The notes under the pieces: model-generated
What the model was told of the DNA's origin: nothing
The model's input: only the letters and a program-made list of their open reading frames with translations
Database searches by the model: none
Shown here: one piece after another, positions 6,470-13,305 of the stretch
How the letters are laid out: each line of letters starts with the position of its first letter
Position numbering within the stretch: the stretch's first letter is position 1
Source of the DNA: an uncultured Eubacteriales bacterium
Lineage (GTDB): Bacteria > Bacillota > Clostridia > Oscillospirales > Acutalibacteraceae
Assembly: GCA_948823415.1 (NCBI GenBank)
Contig: CAQKRU010000016.1
Coordinates: 1-18,174 of the forward strand
Direction: 5' to 3'
DNA: 18,174 nucleotides
Program-made: the position numbers and the translations under genes

Positions 6470-7891
6470 ATGAGGATTTACAACACTATGACGCGCAAAA
6501 AAGAGGAGTTTCGCCCTATAAAGGAGGGCACGGCGAAGATTTATGCCTGCGGGCCGACGGTTTATAATTATATTCATATTGGAAACGCGCGGCCGCTCTG
6601 CGTTTTTGACGTCTTGCGGCGATATTTGGAGTACCGCGGCTTGAAGGTAGATTTTATCCAGAATTTTACGGACATTGACGACAAGATCATAAAGAAGGCG
6701 AACGATGAGGGCGTGGATTACCGGGAGATTGGGCGGAAGTATATTGCGGAGTACAAGGTTGACGCGAAGGGGCTGAATATTCGGGAGGCGACTTTTAGCC
6801 CGAAGGCGACCGAGAGCATTGACGACATGCTTGACATCATAAAGAAGCTGATGGATAAGGGATTTGCTTACCGGACTAAAGAGGGCGACATTTACTTTCG
6901 GGCCGGGCATTTTAAGGAATATGGAAAGTTGTCGCATCAGCCTTTGGAGGACCTCGAAGCTGGCGCTAGAATAAGCGTTGGTGAGTCTAAGGAGGACCCG
7001 ATGGACTTTGCTTTGTGGAAAGCTGCCAAACCTGGGGAGCCCTACTGGCAGTCTGTTTGGGGCAAGGGGCGCCCGGGGTGGCACATCGAATGCTCTGCTA
7101 TGGCGAGCAAGTACCTTGGCAAGACTATTGACATCCACTGCGGCGGCCAGGACTTGATTTTTCCGCATCACGAGAACGAAATTGCTCAAAGTGAGTGCTG
7201 CAATGGCGTTCCCTTCGCGAATTATTGGATGCACAACGGGCACATCAACGTTGAGAACAAGAAGATGTCGAAGTCGCTTAACAATTTCTTTACCGTCCGC
7301 GAAATTGCGGGTCAGTATGGCTATGAGCCGATTCGCTTTTTGATGCTGTCGGCGCATTACCGGAACCCGATAAACTACAGCAAGGAGATCATTGAGCAGT
7401 GCATCGCGTCGCTTGAGAGGCTATACACTTGCAGGAATAATTTGAAGTTTATTTTTGAGAAGGCCGGCGCGGAGGAGACTATTTTGGAGATGAAGCTACG
7501 TGGAAAGCTGCTCTCTTACAAATTCAAGTTTATTGAGGCATTGGAGGACGACCTAAACACAGCGGACGCGTTGTCGGTGCTGTTTGACTTGGTGCGCGAG
7601 ATTAATGCGAACATAAGCATGAAGGCCGAGGTGTCTCGGGCCACGGTTGGGTTTGCGGCTGACTTGCTAGACGAGCTTTCGGACATTCTGGGGCTGCTTT
7701 ATAATAAAGAGGAGAGCTTGCTGAACGACGAGATCGAGGCGCTGATAGAAAAGCGTCAGGGCGCGCGAAAGAACAAGGATTGGGCCACGGCGGATAAAAT
7801 TCGCGATGAGCTCAAGCGGAAAAATGTTGTGCTTGAGGATACGCCGCAGGGCATAAAATGGAGCTTTGTGAATGAGCGGCCAAAAGTGTGA
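6470..7891 (+). CDS. cysS: Cysteinyl-tRNA synthetase
   Basis: 473 aa; charges tRNA-Cys with cysteine. Zinc ligands C27, C208, H233 and E237 are present (YACGPT, GWHIECSA, FPHHENE). The class I signatures are HIGN at 36-39 and KMSKS at 265-269. The C-terminal helical tRNA-binding part is complete (DWATADKIRDELKRK). The frame stays open upstream to 6299, but that part is T-box terminator; ATG 6470 is chosen because AGAGGAG lies 8 bases before it and the family begins there (IYNTMTRKKEEF). mnmA follows 31 bases after the stop. Confidence 0.97.
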   Translation: MRIYNTMTRKKEEFRPIKEGTAKIYACGPTVYNYIHIGNARPLCVFDVLRRYLEYRGLKVDFIQNFTDIDDKIIKKANDEGVDYREIGRKYIAEYKVDAKGLNIREATFSPKATESIDDMLDIIKKLMDKGFAYRTKEGDIYFRAGHFKEYGKLSHQPLEDLEAGARISVGESKEDPMDFALWKAAKPGEPYWQSVWGKGRPGWHIECSAMASKYLGKTIDIHCGGQDLIFPHHENEIAQSECCNGVPFANYWMHNGHINVENKKMSKSLNNFFTVREIAGQYGYEPIRFLMLSAHYRNPINYSKEIIEQCIASLERLYTCRNNLKFIFEKAGAEETILEMKLRGKLLSYKFKFIEALEDDLNTADALSVLFDLVREINANISMKAEVSRATVGFAADLLDELSDILGLLYNKEESLLNDEIEALIEKRQGARKNKDWATADKIRDELKRKNVVLEDTPQGIKWSFVNERPKV

Positions 7892-7922
7892 TTGGGGCGC
7901 AGTCAAGAGGTCACTGAAAATT

Positions 7923-8987
7923 ATGGATAGAAAAAAAGTTATGGTTGGCATGAGCGGCGGCGTGGATTCGTCTGTTACGGCGCTGTTGCTCAAGCAACAG
8001 GGGTACGACGTTACTGGAGTTACGCTGAAGCTGAGGCCGGCGAAGTACGTGGGCGCTGACGATGGCCAGGGTGACATTAACGACGCGAAAATGGTTGCTG
8101 ATAAAATCGGGATAATCCACGATGTGGTCGACTTTTCAGATTTATTTGAGAAGAAGGTTATCGAGAGTTTTGCAAAAGCTTATTGTAGCGGGCGCACGCC
8201 GAATCCATGCGTTTTGTGCAATAAATTTATAAAGTTTGGTGCGATGTTTGACTACGCGATGAGAAATGGCTTTGATTATATTGCGACGGGCCATTATGCC
8301 ACGGTGGGCTACGATGCAGACCGCAATGGATGGCTTTTGAGACGGGCTAATAGCGGCAAGGACCAAAGCTATATGCTTTACAACTTGACTCAAAGTCAAC
8401 TTGCCCATACTTTGTTTCCGCTTGGCATTGGTAATTTTGAAAAAGATCAGACTCGCAAAATAGCCGAAGATTTTGAACTACCGATCGCGAAAAAGCCGGA
8501 CAGTCAGGAGATCTGCTTTATAAAAAGTGGAAATTATATTGATTTTCTCGAAAAGAATTTTAACGTTGCAAAGCGCGAGGGCAATTTTGTGGATAAGTCC
8601 GGTAACGTTTTGGGGCGACACAATGGGATTTTGAATTATACTGTGGGGCAGAGGAAAGGCTTTGGTGTGACCTTTGGCAAACCGATGTATGTTATCGACA
8701 TTAATACGGCCGACAATACCGTGGTTTTGGGCGAAAACGGGGATCAATACTCAACCGAACTGGTTGCTACAGATCTTAATTTTATTCCGTTTGATTTTCC
8801 AGACTCAGAAATAGCGGTAACAGCGAAGATTCGATATCAGTCAAAGCCGGAAAGAGCAAGGATAGTTCCTTTGGATCCAGACAAAGTTAAAGTGATTTTT
8901 GAAAAACCTCAGCGCGCCGTTACAAAGGGACAATCGGTTGTATTTTACGATGGCGACATAGTCGTCGGTGGCGGTATAATATCATAG
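7923..8987 (+). CDS. mnmA: tRNA-specific 2-thiouridylase MnmA
   Basis: 354 aa. Places sulfur on U34 of tRNA-Lys, -Glu and -Gln, using a persulfide donated by a cysteine desulfurase. PP-loop GMSGGVDSS (9-17) binds ATP. The catalytic cysteine is C99 in NPCVLCNK, and the persulfide cysteine is C198 in SQEICFI. The C-terminal beta-barrel begins near NYTVGQRKGFG. The frame is open back into cysS (7872), but ATG 7923 (MDRKKVMVGMSGG) fits the family and has AGAGG about 12 bases upstream. Likely in one transcript with cysS, so both would respond to cysteine supply: one uses cysteine as substrate, the other its sulfur. Confidence 0.96.
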   Translation: MDRKKVMVGMSGGVDSSVTALLLKQQGYDVTGVTLKLRPAKYVGADDGQGDINDAKMVADKIGIIHDVVDFSDLFEKKVIESFAKAYCSGRTPNPCVLCNKFIKFGAMFDYAMRNGFDYIATGHYATVGYDADRNGWLLRRANSGKDQSYMLYNLTQSQLAHTLFPLGIGNFEKDQTRKIAEDFELPIAKKPDSQEICFIKSGNYIDFLEKNFNVAKREGNFVDKSGNVLGRHNGILNYTVGQRKGFGVTFGKPMYVIDINTADNTVVLGENGDQYSTELVATDLNFIPFDFPDSEIAVTAKIRYQSKPERARIVPLDPDKVKVIFEKPQRAVTKGQSVVFYDGDIVVGGGIIS

Positions 8988-9004
8988 TGAGTTAAACAGA
9001 TAAA

Positions 9005-9080
9005 GGCAGCACGCGGTATAGTGTGCTGCCGACTTAATTAAATGGAAATTAAAAAGCCGCACTATACCGCGCGGCTTTTT
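9005..9080 (+). terminator. Double-hairpin bidirectional terminator with complementary loops
   Basis: Hairpin A (9005-9030): GGCAGCAC / GTGCTGCC around loop GCGGTATAGT. Hairpin B (9051-9080): AAAAAGCCGC / GCGGCTTTTT around loop ACTATACCGC. B ends in T5 on both strands, so it can terminate mnmA (+ strand) and the small membrane protein gene (- strand). The two 10-nt loops are exact reverse complements. With one closing base each side, 12 bases (9012-9023 with 9060-9071) can pair, giving either a kissing complex or one long alternative hairpin. Confidence 0.88.
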
Positions 9081-9096
9081 GCAATATCAACAAAAA

Positions 9097-9249
9097 CTAC
9101 TGAATAGAACAGTCTAAGTAATGGTCCAAATCCTCGTCGTCTTTTCGCTTTTTCTCAAAATAAACAATAGCAGTAGCCACGGCGGCTGCAATAGTCGCAG
9201 CGATGGCCACAATCGCAATAATCCACCCCATTTTATCGTTACGTCTCAT
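9097..9249 (-). CDS. Small single-pass membrane protein, 50 aa, unknown function
   Basis: Reads MRRNDKMGWIIAIVAIAATI, then a further Ala-rich hydrophobic stretch (to about residue 31), then FEKKRKDDEDLDHYLDCSIQ and TAG. One membrane helix (about 8-30) and a charged 20-residue C-terminal tail. By the positive-inside rule it is ambiguous, as both flanks carry positive charge. GGGGGT lies 7 bases before the ATG. A full promoter upstream and the bidirectional terminator downstream make it a self-contained gene. I do not recognise a named family. It is too short for common ORF cut-offs. Confidence 0.82.
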   Translation of the reverse strand: MRRNDKMGWIIAIVAIAATIAAAVATAIVYFEKKRKDDEDLDHYLDCSIQ

Positions 9250-9278
9250 AAGGCGCACCCCCATAGTTTAATAAACAC

Positions 9279-9307
9279 ATGATACTCAAAAACCTTGCAA
9301 AAGTCAA
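9279..9307 (-). promoter_or_regulatory. Promoter of the 50-aa membrane protein gene
   Basis: Reverse strand TTGACT (9307-9302), 17-bp spacer, TATCAT (9284-9279), 30 bases before the ATG. Confidence 0.78.
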
Positions 9308-9317
9308 GCGTACACAC

Positions 9318-9349
9318 ATAAACAAAAAGGCAGAACAGAGACGTTCTGC
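9318..9349 (-). terminator. rpsT terminator
   Basis: Perfect 7-bp stem GCAGAAC/GTTCTGC (9330-9349) with a 6-nt loop. On the reverse strand it is followed by CTTTTTGTTT. It lies 28 bases after the rpsT stop. Confidence 0.82.
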
Positions 9350-9376
9350 AGTGGGCGAAATAAAAATAGAAAGACA

Positions 9377-9640
9377 CTAAGCGGAAGCTGAGTTCAATTT
9401 GCGAGCAAGTGCAGATTTCTTTCTAGAAGCGGTGTTCTTATGAAGAATCCCCTTAGCAACGGCTTTATCGATCTTTTTGACAGCCAGACGAACGCACTCA
9501 GTTTTATCAGCAGAATCAGCGCCGATAGCAAGAGAAGCCTTTTTAACAGCCGTCTTCAAAGAAGAATTATAAGCCTTATTTCTAGCGGTTTTAGTAGCAA
9601 TCACCTTAACGCGCTTTTTAGCAGATTTAATATTCGGCAT
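9377..9640 (-). CDS. rpsT: 30S ribosomal protein S20
   Basis: 87 aa, normal length. Binds 16S rRNA early in 30S assembly. Begins MPNIKSAKKRVK with the basic helical pattern of S20 (TARNKAYNSSLKTAVKK, KGILHKNTASRKKSALARK). GGGAGGG is about 10 bases upstream. Transcribed alone, between its own promoter and terminator, and divergent from gpr, the same arrangement as in Bacillus. Confidence 0.97.
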   Translation of the reverse strand: MPNIKSAKKRVKVIATKTARNKAYNSSLKTAVKKASLAIGADSADKTECVRLAVKKIDKAVAKGILHKNTASRKKSALARKLNSASA

Positions 9641-9695
9641 TTTACGAAATGCCCTCCCTTCACGATTAAAATTAGTAAATCAACAATTAAAAATA

Positions 9696-9724
9696 ATGAT
9701 AACACGTTTGGCACAAAAAATCAA
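9696..9724 (-). promoter_or_regulatory. rpsT promoter
   Basis: Reverse strand TTGATT (9724-9719), 17-bp spacer ending TGT, TATCAT (9701-9696), leaving a leader of about 50 nt. Confidence 0.75.
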
Positions 9725-9770
9725 GCATTTTTTTATTTTTGCACGAGGGCGGAAAAAGGCGCGGCAGGAC

Positions 9771-9801
9771 GGAATACTACTACGAATTTGCGTCAATAAT
9801 A
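9771..9801 (+). promoter_or_regulatory. Candidate sigma-G promoter of gpr
   Basis: GGAATA (9771-9776), 17 bp, CAATAATA (9794-9801). Compare the Bacillus sigma-G pattern TGAATA, 17-18 bp, CATACTA. It ends 44 bases before the gpr ATG, and no good vegetative promoter is seen there. Confidence 0.42.
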
Positions 9802-9845
9802 TAACAAAAAAGGTAGAGACTGCAAAAAAGTGAGGCAAAATAAGG

Positions 9846-10736
9846 ATGCAACTAAGAACCGACCTGGCAATGGAAGCCGTGAAGAGCCTAAAAAGCCAAA
9901 TTGAAGGGGTGCGGCAAGTCAAAAGGACAGAAGGGGCGCTAAAAATAACGCAGGTGACGATTGAAAGTGAGGCCGCAGCGCGAAGGATAGGCAAGTTAAT
10001 AGGAGAGTACATCACGATAGAGCTGCCGACTTTTACGGACAATTGCGACAACGCCGAGGAAAAATCGGAAACAATAGCGGGTCAAATAAAAAATTTATTG
10101 CCGCAAAAAGGACTTATTTTTGTGGTCGGGCTGGGAAACGAGGCGATAACTCCGGACGCATTGGGCCCTAAAACGATAAAATCGATACTGGCAACACGGC
10201 ACATCTCCGGAGAAATCGCGCGGTCTGCAGGGCTAGATTCGTTGCGGCCAGTGGCGGCGATGGCTCCCGGAGTTTTGGGACAGACCGGCATAGAGGTGAG
10301 CGAGGTTATTTTGAGCATCATAAAAAGGATAACCCCGGCGGCGCTGATTGTGATAGATGCGCTTGCCTCTGCAGAGACCAGCCGGCTGGGAACAACCATC
10401 CAGATCTGCAATACCGGGATTTCTCCCGGTGCTGGAGTGGGCAACGCGCGGCCGGGATTGAACGAAGAGACAATGGGTATACCTGTAATCGGTGTGGGAG
10501 TGCCGACGGTTGTGGATGCGCAGACTTTGGCGAGGGACTTACTTGCAGAAGAGGCTAACGATGCAAAACATCTGGACGAAATAAGCAACAAGACAATGCC
10601 GCGCGGGGAGAGGATGATTGTGACGCCAAGGGAGATCGACTTGCTGATTGAACGATCGTCAAAATTGCTGGCCATGTCGATAAACACGGCGCTGCAACCG
10701 GATTTTTCGGCCAAAGAGATAATGGCGCTATTGTAG
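9846..10736 (+). CDS. gpr: Germination protease GPR
   Basis: 296 aa. Degrades small acid-soluble spore proteins on germination, freeing DNA and amino acids; made as a zymogen in the forespore. Conserved TPDALGP (D104) and VIDALASAETSRLGTTIQ (D171) carry the two aspartates the family needs, followed by ISPGAGVGNAR. The N-terminus MQLRTDLAMEA contains the RTD/LAxEA site where the Bacillus zymogen cleaves itself; here only six residues precede it, so the propeptide would be very short. ATG 9846 has GAGG 10 bases upstream. spoIIP follows on the same strand 89 bases later. Confidence 0.95.
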   Translation: MQLRTDLAMEAVKSLKSQIEGVRQVKRTEGALKITQVTIESEAAARRIGKLIGEYITIELPTFTDNCDNAEEKSETIAGQIKNLLPQKGLIFVVGLGNEAITPDALGPKTIKSILATRHISGEIARSAGLDSLRPVAAMAPGVLGQTGIEVSEVILSIIKRITPAALIVIDALASAETSRLGTTIQICNTGISPGAGVGNARPGLNEETMGIPVIGVGVPTVVDAQTLARDLLAEEANDAKHLDEISNKTMPRGERMIVTPREIDLLIERSSKLLAMSINTALQPDFSAKEIMALL

Positions 10737-10755
10737 CGAATGGCTTGCGGTTGGG

Positions 10756-10784
10756 GCATAAATCTTGGTTTGCTTGCATAATTT
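10756..10784 (+). promoter_or_regulatory. Candidate sigma-E promoter of spoIIP
   Basis: GCATAAA (10756-10762), 14 bp, CATAATTT (10777-10784). This fits the Bacillus mother-cell sigma-E pattern (KMATAWW, 14 bp, CATACAHT) in spacing and most positions. It lies 41 bases before the spoIIP ATG; spoIIP is a known sigma-E gene. Confidence 0.5.
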
Positions 10785-10825
10785 TACCAAAGACAGAATT
10801 TTTAAGGACGGTTGGAGGTAAAAGG

Positions 10826-11974
10826 ATGTTGATTGACGCGCGAAAAGTGAAAAAAATGATCCTTTATTTTTTGTCAACCAGCTCGGCGTTGGTGTGCTGC
10901 CTGTGCCTGACGCTTAAAGTTTTTGAACTGTCCTGCAACAACCTTGCTCTTCTGGAGCTGTTTTCGATGAGCTTCATTATGTCCGAGGGCGACCTTCGCA
11001 GCAACGAAGCCAAGATCAACGTGGCCGACTATGACGCGCAAAAGATAATAAATCTAGACATCCACAAGCCCGATGTGATGGCGAATACGCTGGCCTCCGA
11101 CGGGAACAATAACAGTGCGGATGAGAGTTTGAGCAAAGACCACGATTATCCGGACATCAAAGACTTCTCGATTCCTCACAACGACGGCGAGAATACGTTC
11201 AAGATTATCGAGAGCCACTTTGGCGACAGCGGCATAAAGTACGAGAATTTTTACGTGAATAATAAATCTGGAATGGACCTTAACATCGCGGAGGAGCTGC
11301 GAAAGAGGCCCGATGTGAACATAAAAAAGGACGGCACACCGCAGGTTTTGATTTATCACACGCACACTTGCGAGGCCTTCATGGATAAAGACCAGGGGTT
11401 TTACTACGAGAGCTTTTACCCCCGGACCGAAGACAAGCGATACAGCGTCGTCAGAGTTGGTGACGCTATCTGCGAAAGCCTGAAAAAGGCCGGCATAGGC
11501 TGCATTCACGACACGACTTGCCACGATTCACCGAGCTTTAGCGGTTCTTATAGGCGCAGCGCAGAAACCATCGACAGAAACCTGGCAGAGCACCCCTCCA
11601 TTCAGGCAACGATAGACATTCACCGCGACACAATCGGCAACAACGAGCGCGGCAAGATAAAGCCTACATTTAAAGTGAACGGGAAAAAGGCGGCTCAGAT
11701 TATGATTATGGCTGGCTGCGACCAGGACGGAAGCATGAACTTCCCCGATTGGGAGTATAATCTGCGGTTTGCGCTAAGACTCCAGAAGGCGTCGGAGAAA
11801 TTGTACCCCGGCATGACGCGGTCGATGTTCTTCGGCCCCGTAAAGTATAACATGAACAAAACGCACGCGTCGCTGTTAATCGAGGTGGGGACGGAAGTCA
11901 ACACGCTGAACGAAGCGGTATACACCGGCACACTGCTGGGCCACGCGCTCGCAAAGACGTTTGAAGGGCTATAA
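10826..11974 (+). CDS. spoIIP: Stage II sporulation protein P, engulfment hydrolase
   Basis: 382 aa. Mother-cell peptidoglycan amidase/endopeptidase that works with SpoIID and SpoIIM during engulfment. An N-terminal membrane helix (about 12-33) anchors it; the rest faces the intermembrane space. Catalytic-domain marks: LIYHTHTCEAF (HTH at 178-180), DIHRDTIG (264-271), and HASLLIEVGTEVNTLNEA with E353. The middle region (60-130) is variable and charged. The frame is open from 10745, but GGAGG seven bases before ATG 10826 decides the start. It follows gpr, as in Bacillus. Confidence 0.95.
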   Translation: MLIDARKVKKMILYFLSTSSALVCCLCLTLKVFELSCNNLALLELFSMSFIMSEGDLRSNEAKINVADYDAQKIINLDIHKPDVMANTLASDGNNNSADESLSKDHDYPDIKDFSIPHNDGENTFKIIESHFGDSGIKYENFYVNNKSGMDLNIAEELRKRPDVNIKKDGTPQVLIYHTHTCEAFMDKDQGFYYESFYPRTEDKRYSVVRVGDAICESLKKAGIGCIHDTTCHDSPSFSGSYRRSAETIDRNLAEHPSIQATIDIHRDTIGNNERGKIKPTFKVNGKKAAQIMIMAGCDQDGSMNFPDWEYNLRFALRLQKASEKLYPGMTRSMFFGPVKYNMNKTHASLLIEVGTEVNTLNEAVYTGTLLGHALAKTFEGL

Positions 11975-12001
11975 TAATAGTTAAAACGAAGGATGGTCGA
12001 A

Positions 12002-12304
12002 ATGCAAAGATGGCGAAATCACGTGAGAACGGTATTCTACAGCATGCTCTCAACATGGCTGACTTTGGCGCTGATTATGGGATTTATCGTGGTAGAGAAA
12101 AACACGCGGCGGATAGGTTTTGCCGACAATAATCCCTGGTTTGTTTATAGAGATTCCCAAACCGACGGGCATTACATTAAGATTCGGTTTATGAATAAGC
12201 CTCAGATTATAGATTTTTCCTGCATATACGCCATTACCGACGAGATCTCGCAAAATGTGAGCCAAGCCGTAGAGACAATTCAAAATATGGCGAAAAATAT
12301 ATAA
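12002..12304 (+). CDS. Small membrane protein after spoIIP, unknown function
   Basis: 100 aa from ATG 12002 (MQRWRNHVRTVFYSML); GAAGG sits 9 bases upstream. An ATG at 11993 in the same frame abuts that site and is less likely. One membrane helix (about 11-31, SMLSTWLTLALIMGFIVV) with a basic start, then a 68-residue domain (RRIGFADNNPWFVY, HYIKIRFMNKPQIIDFSCIY, amphipathic end). The gene begins 27 bases after spoIIP and is probably in the same sporulation transcript. Its position matches that of yqxA in Bacillus, but I see no clear sequence likeness, so no name is given. Confidence 0.75.
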   Translation: MQRWRNHVRTVFYSMLSTWLTLALIMGFIVVEKNTRRIGFADNNPWFVYRDSQTDGHYIKIRFMNKPQIIDFSCIYAITDEISQNVSQAVETIQNMAKNI

Positions 12305-12319
12305 AAATAAAATTTTATG

Positions 12320-12347
12320 TTGCGCAAAAGCGTAAATATGCTATAAT
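12320..12347 (+). promoter_or_regulatory. Extended -10 promoter of the Ser-rich protein gene
   Basis: TTGCGC (12320-12325), 16-bp spacer, TATAAT (12342-12347) preceded by TGC (extended -10). The leader to the first ATG is about 90 nt. Confidence 0.72.
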
Positions 12348-12445
12348 GTTGGTGTGTTTTTAGCTTTTTTGCATATTGTGCCACAAAAAAGGAGGTTTGC
12401 GCGAGGTTTTGCGTCCAAATTGCGCATTATATCGCGGTTTTAAAG

Positions 12446-13252
12446 ATGAAGAATAATTTTAGTAATTTTTTTAAATGTAAAATTTCCTTGATTCTCATTG
12501 CAGCGGGCTTGAGTTGCCTTTGCGCGGGCACTTTTGCAAAAAAATATGTTGTGGTGGGGGTTGACAGCGATTTGGATAGCTCCCAACCACGTGTTTATAG
12601 CAGCGAGACCTCTGGCACGGGCGTGAATAATCCCAACGTGCGAAGCCGCGTGAGTTCGTCGACTTCTTCAAGCGGCGAGAGGGTCGGGGTTTCATCTTAT
12701 ACGAGCAGCACGTCGAGCAATCCGGCTAGCTCGAGCGCTTCTACAGGCAGCAATTCTACTTATTCCTCGTCAAGCAGCGCTAGCTATTCGAGCTCTTCTC
12801 AGAATAATTCAAACAGCGCGCCGCAACAGTCGACGCAGAGAGAGAACCAAACTCAGAATAGCTCTAATCCAAATCAGGCCGCAAGCGAAGAGGCGAAAAT
12901 TTCATCTCAAAATGTTGCACAGAACGAGGCAACTTCTGAAGAAAAAAATAAGGACGAATCGGCAGAAGAAAAGCCCAAGCCGCCAGAAGATTTGCCCGCG
13001 GTGGAAGCTGAAGAGGTTGCCTTTCCAGAAGTGGCGACGCCTGTGAGCGCCGAAAAGGAAGCCAAAACCAATTACGTTGCGGGAATCATTGCTTGGGTTT
13101 TGATTTTAGCAGGCATCGCAATGATGGTTTTCATCATGATAAAAGGCAGGAGCGCCGCCGATGTGCCGATTCAAGGATTATCGGGCAGCAAAAAGCGCAG
13201 GCGAAAGGGCAAACACCTGCTACCAGACAATTATTATAGAGAAAAATTTTGA
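12446..13252 (+). CDS. Ser-rich secreted-stalk membrane protein, unknown function
   Basis: 268 aa. Signal peptide or N-terminal helix (about 12-31, ending AGTFA), a short ordered part (KKYVVVGVDSDL), then about 100 residues of Ser/Thr/Asn low complexity (50-145). An acidic, Pro/Glu-rich stretch follows (148-205, EEKPKPPEDLP), then one membrane helix (211-232) and a basic cytosolic tail (KKRRRKGK at 249-256, ending DNYYREKF). This is a stalk-like, possibly glycosylated type I membrane protein; I do not recognise the family. The ATG has only AAAG near it, while a strong AAAGGAGG lies about 50 bases upstream (12388-12395). The DNA repeats AGC/TCG Ser codons, prone to slippage. Convergent with tyrS. 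Confidence 0.78.
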   Translation: MKNNFSNFFKCKISLILIAAGLSCLCAGTFAKKYVVVGVDSDLDSSQPRVYSSETSGTGVNNPNVRSRVSSSTSSSGERVGVSSYTSSTSSNPASSSASTGSNSTYSSSSSASYSSSSQNNSNSAPQQSTQRENQTQNSSNPNQAASEEAKISSQNVAQNEATSEEKNKDESAEEKPKPPEDLPAVEAEEVAFPEVATPVSAEKEAKTNYVAGIIAWVLILAGIAMMVFIMIKGRSAADVPIQGLSGSKKRRRKGKHLLPDNYYREKF

Positions 13253-13278
13253 TATTGATCTAGCAACAAAAATGGCGA

Positions 13279-13305
13279 GCACACGGGCTGCGTGCCTATT
13301 TTTTT
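13279..13305. terminator. Shared terminator between convergent genes
   Basis: GCACAC / GCGTGC (13279-13295) around GGGCT. The + strand continues CTATTTTTTTA (end of the Ser-rich gene). On the - strand the stem is fully paired with a wobble and runs into a weaker ATTTTTG tract after tyrS. The tyrS stop codon (13296-13298) overlaps its edge. Confidence 0.6.

Noticed and set aside
6419..7357. 312-aa - strand frame antisense to cysS
   Set aside because: Shadow frame caused by codon bias; no RBS, no recognisable domain.
10082..10759. 225-aa - strand frame antisense to gpr
   Set aside because: Shadow of a conserved gene; no supporting signals.
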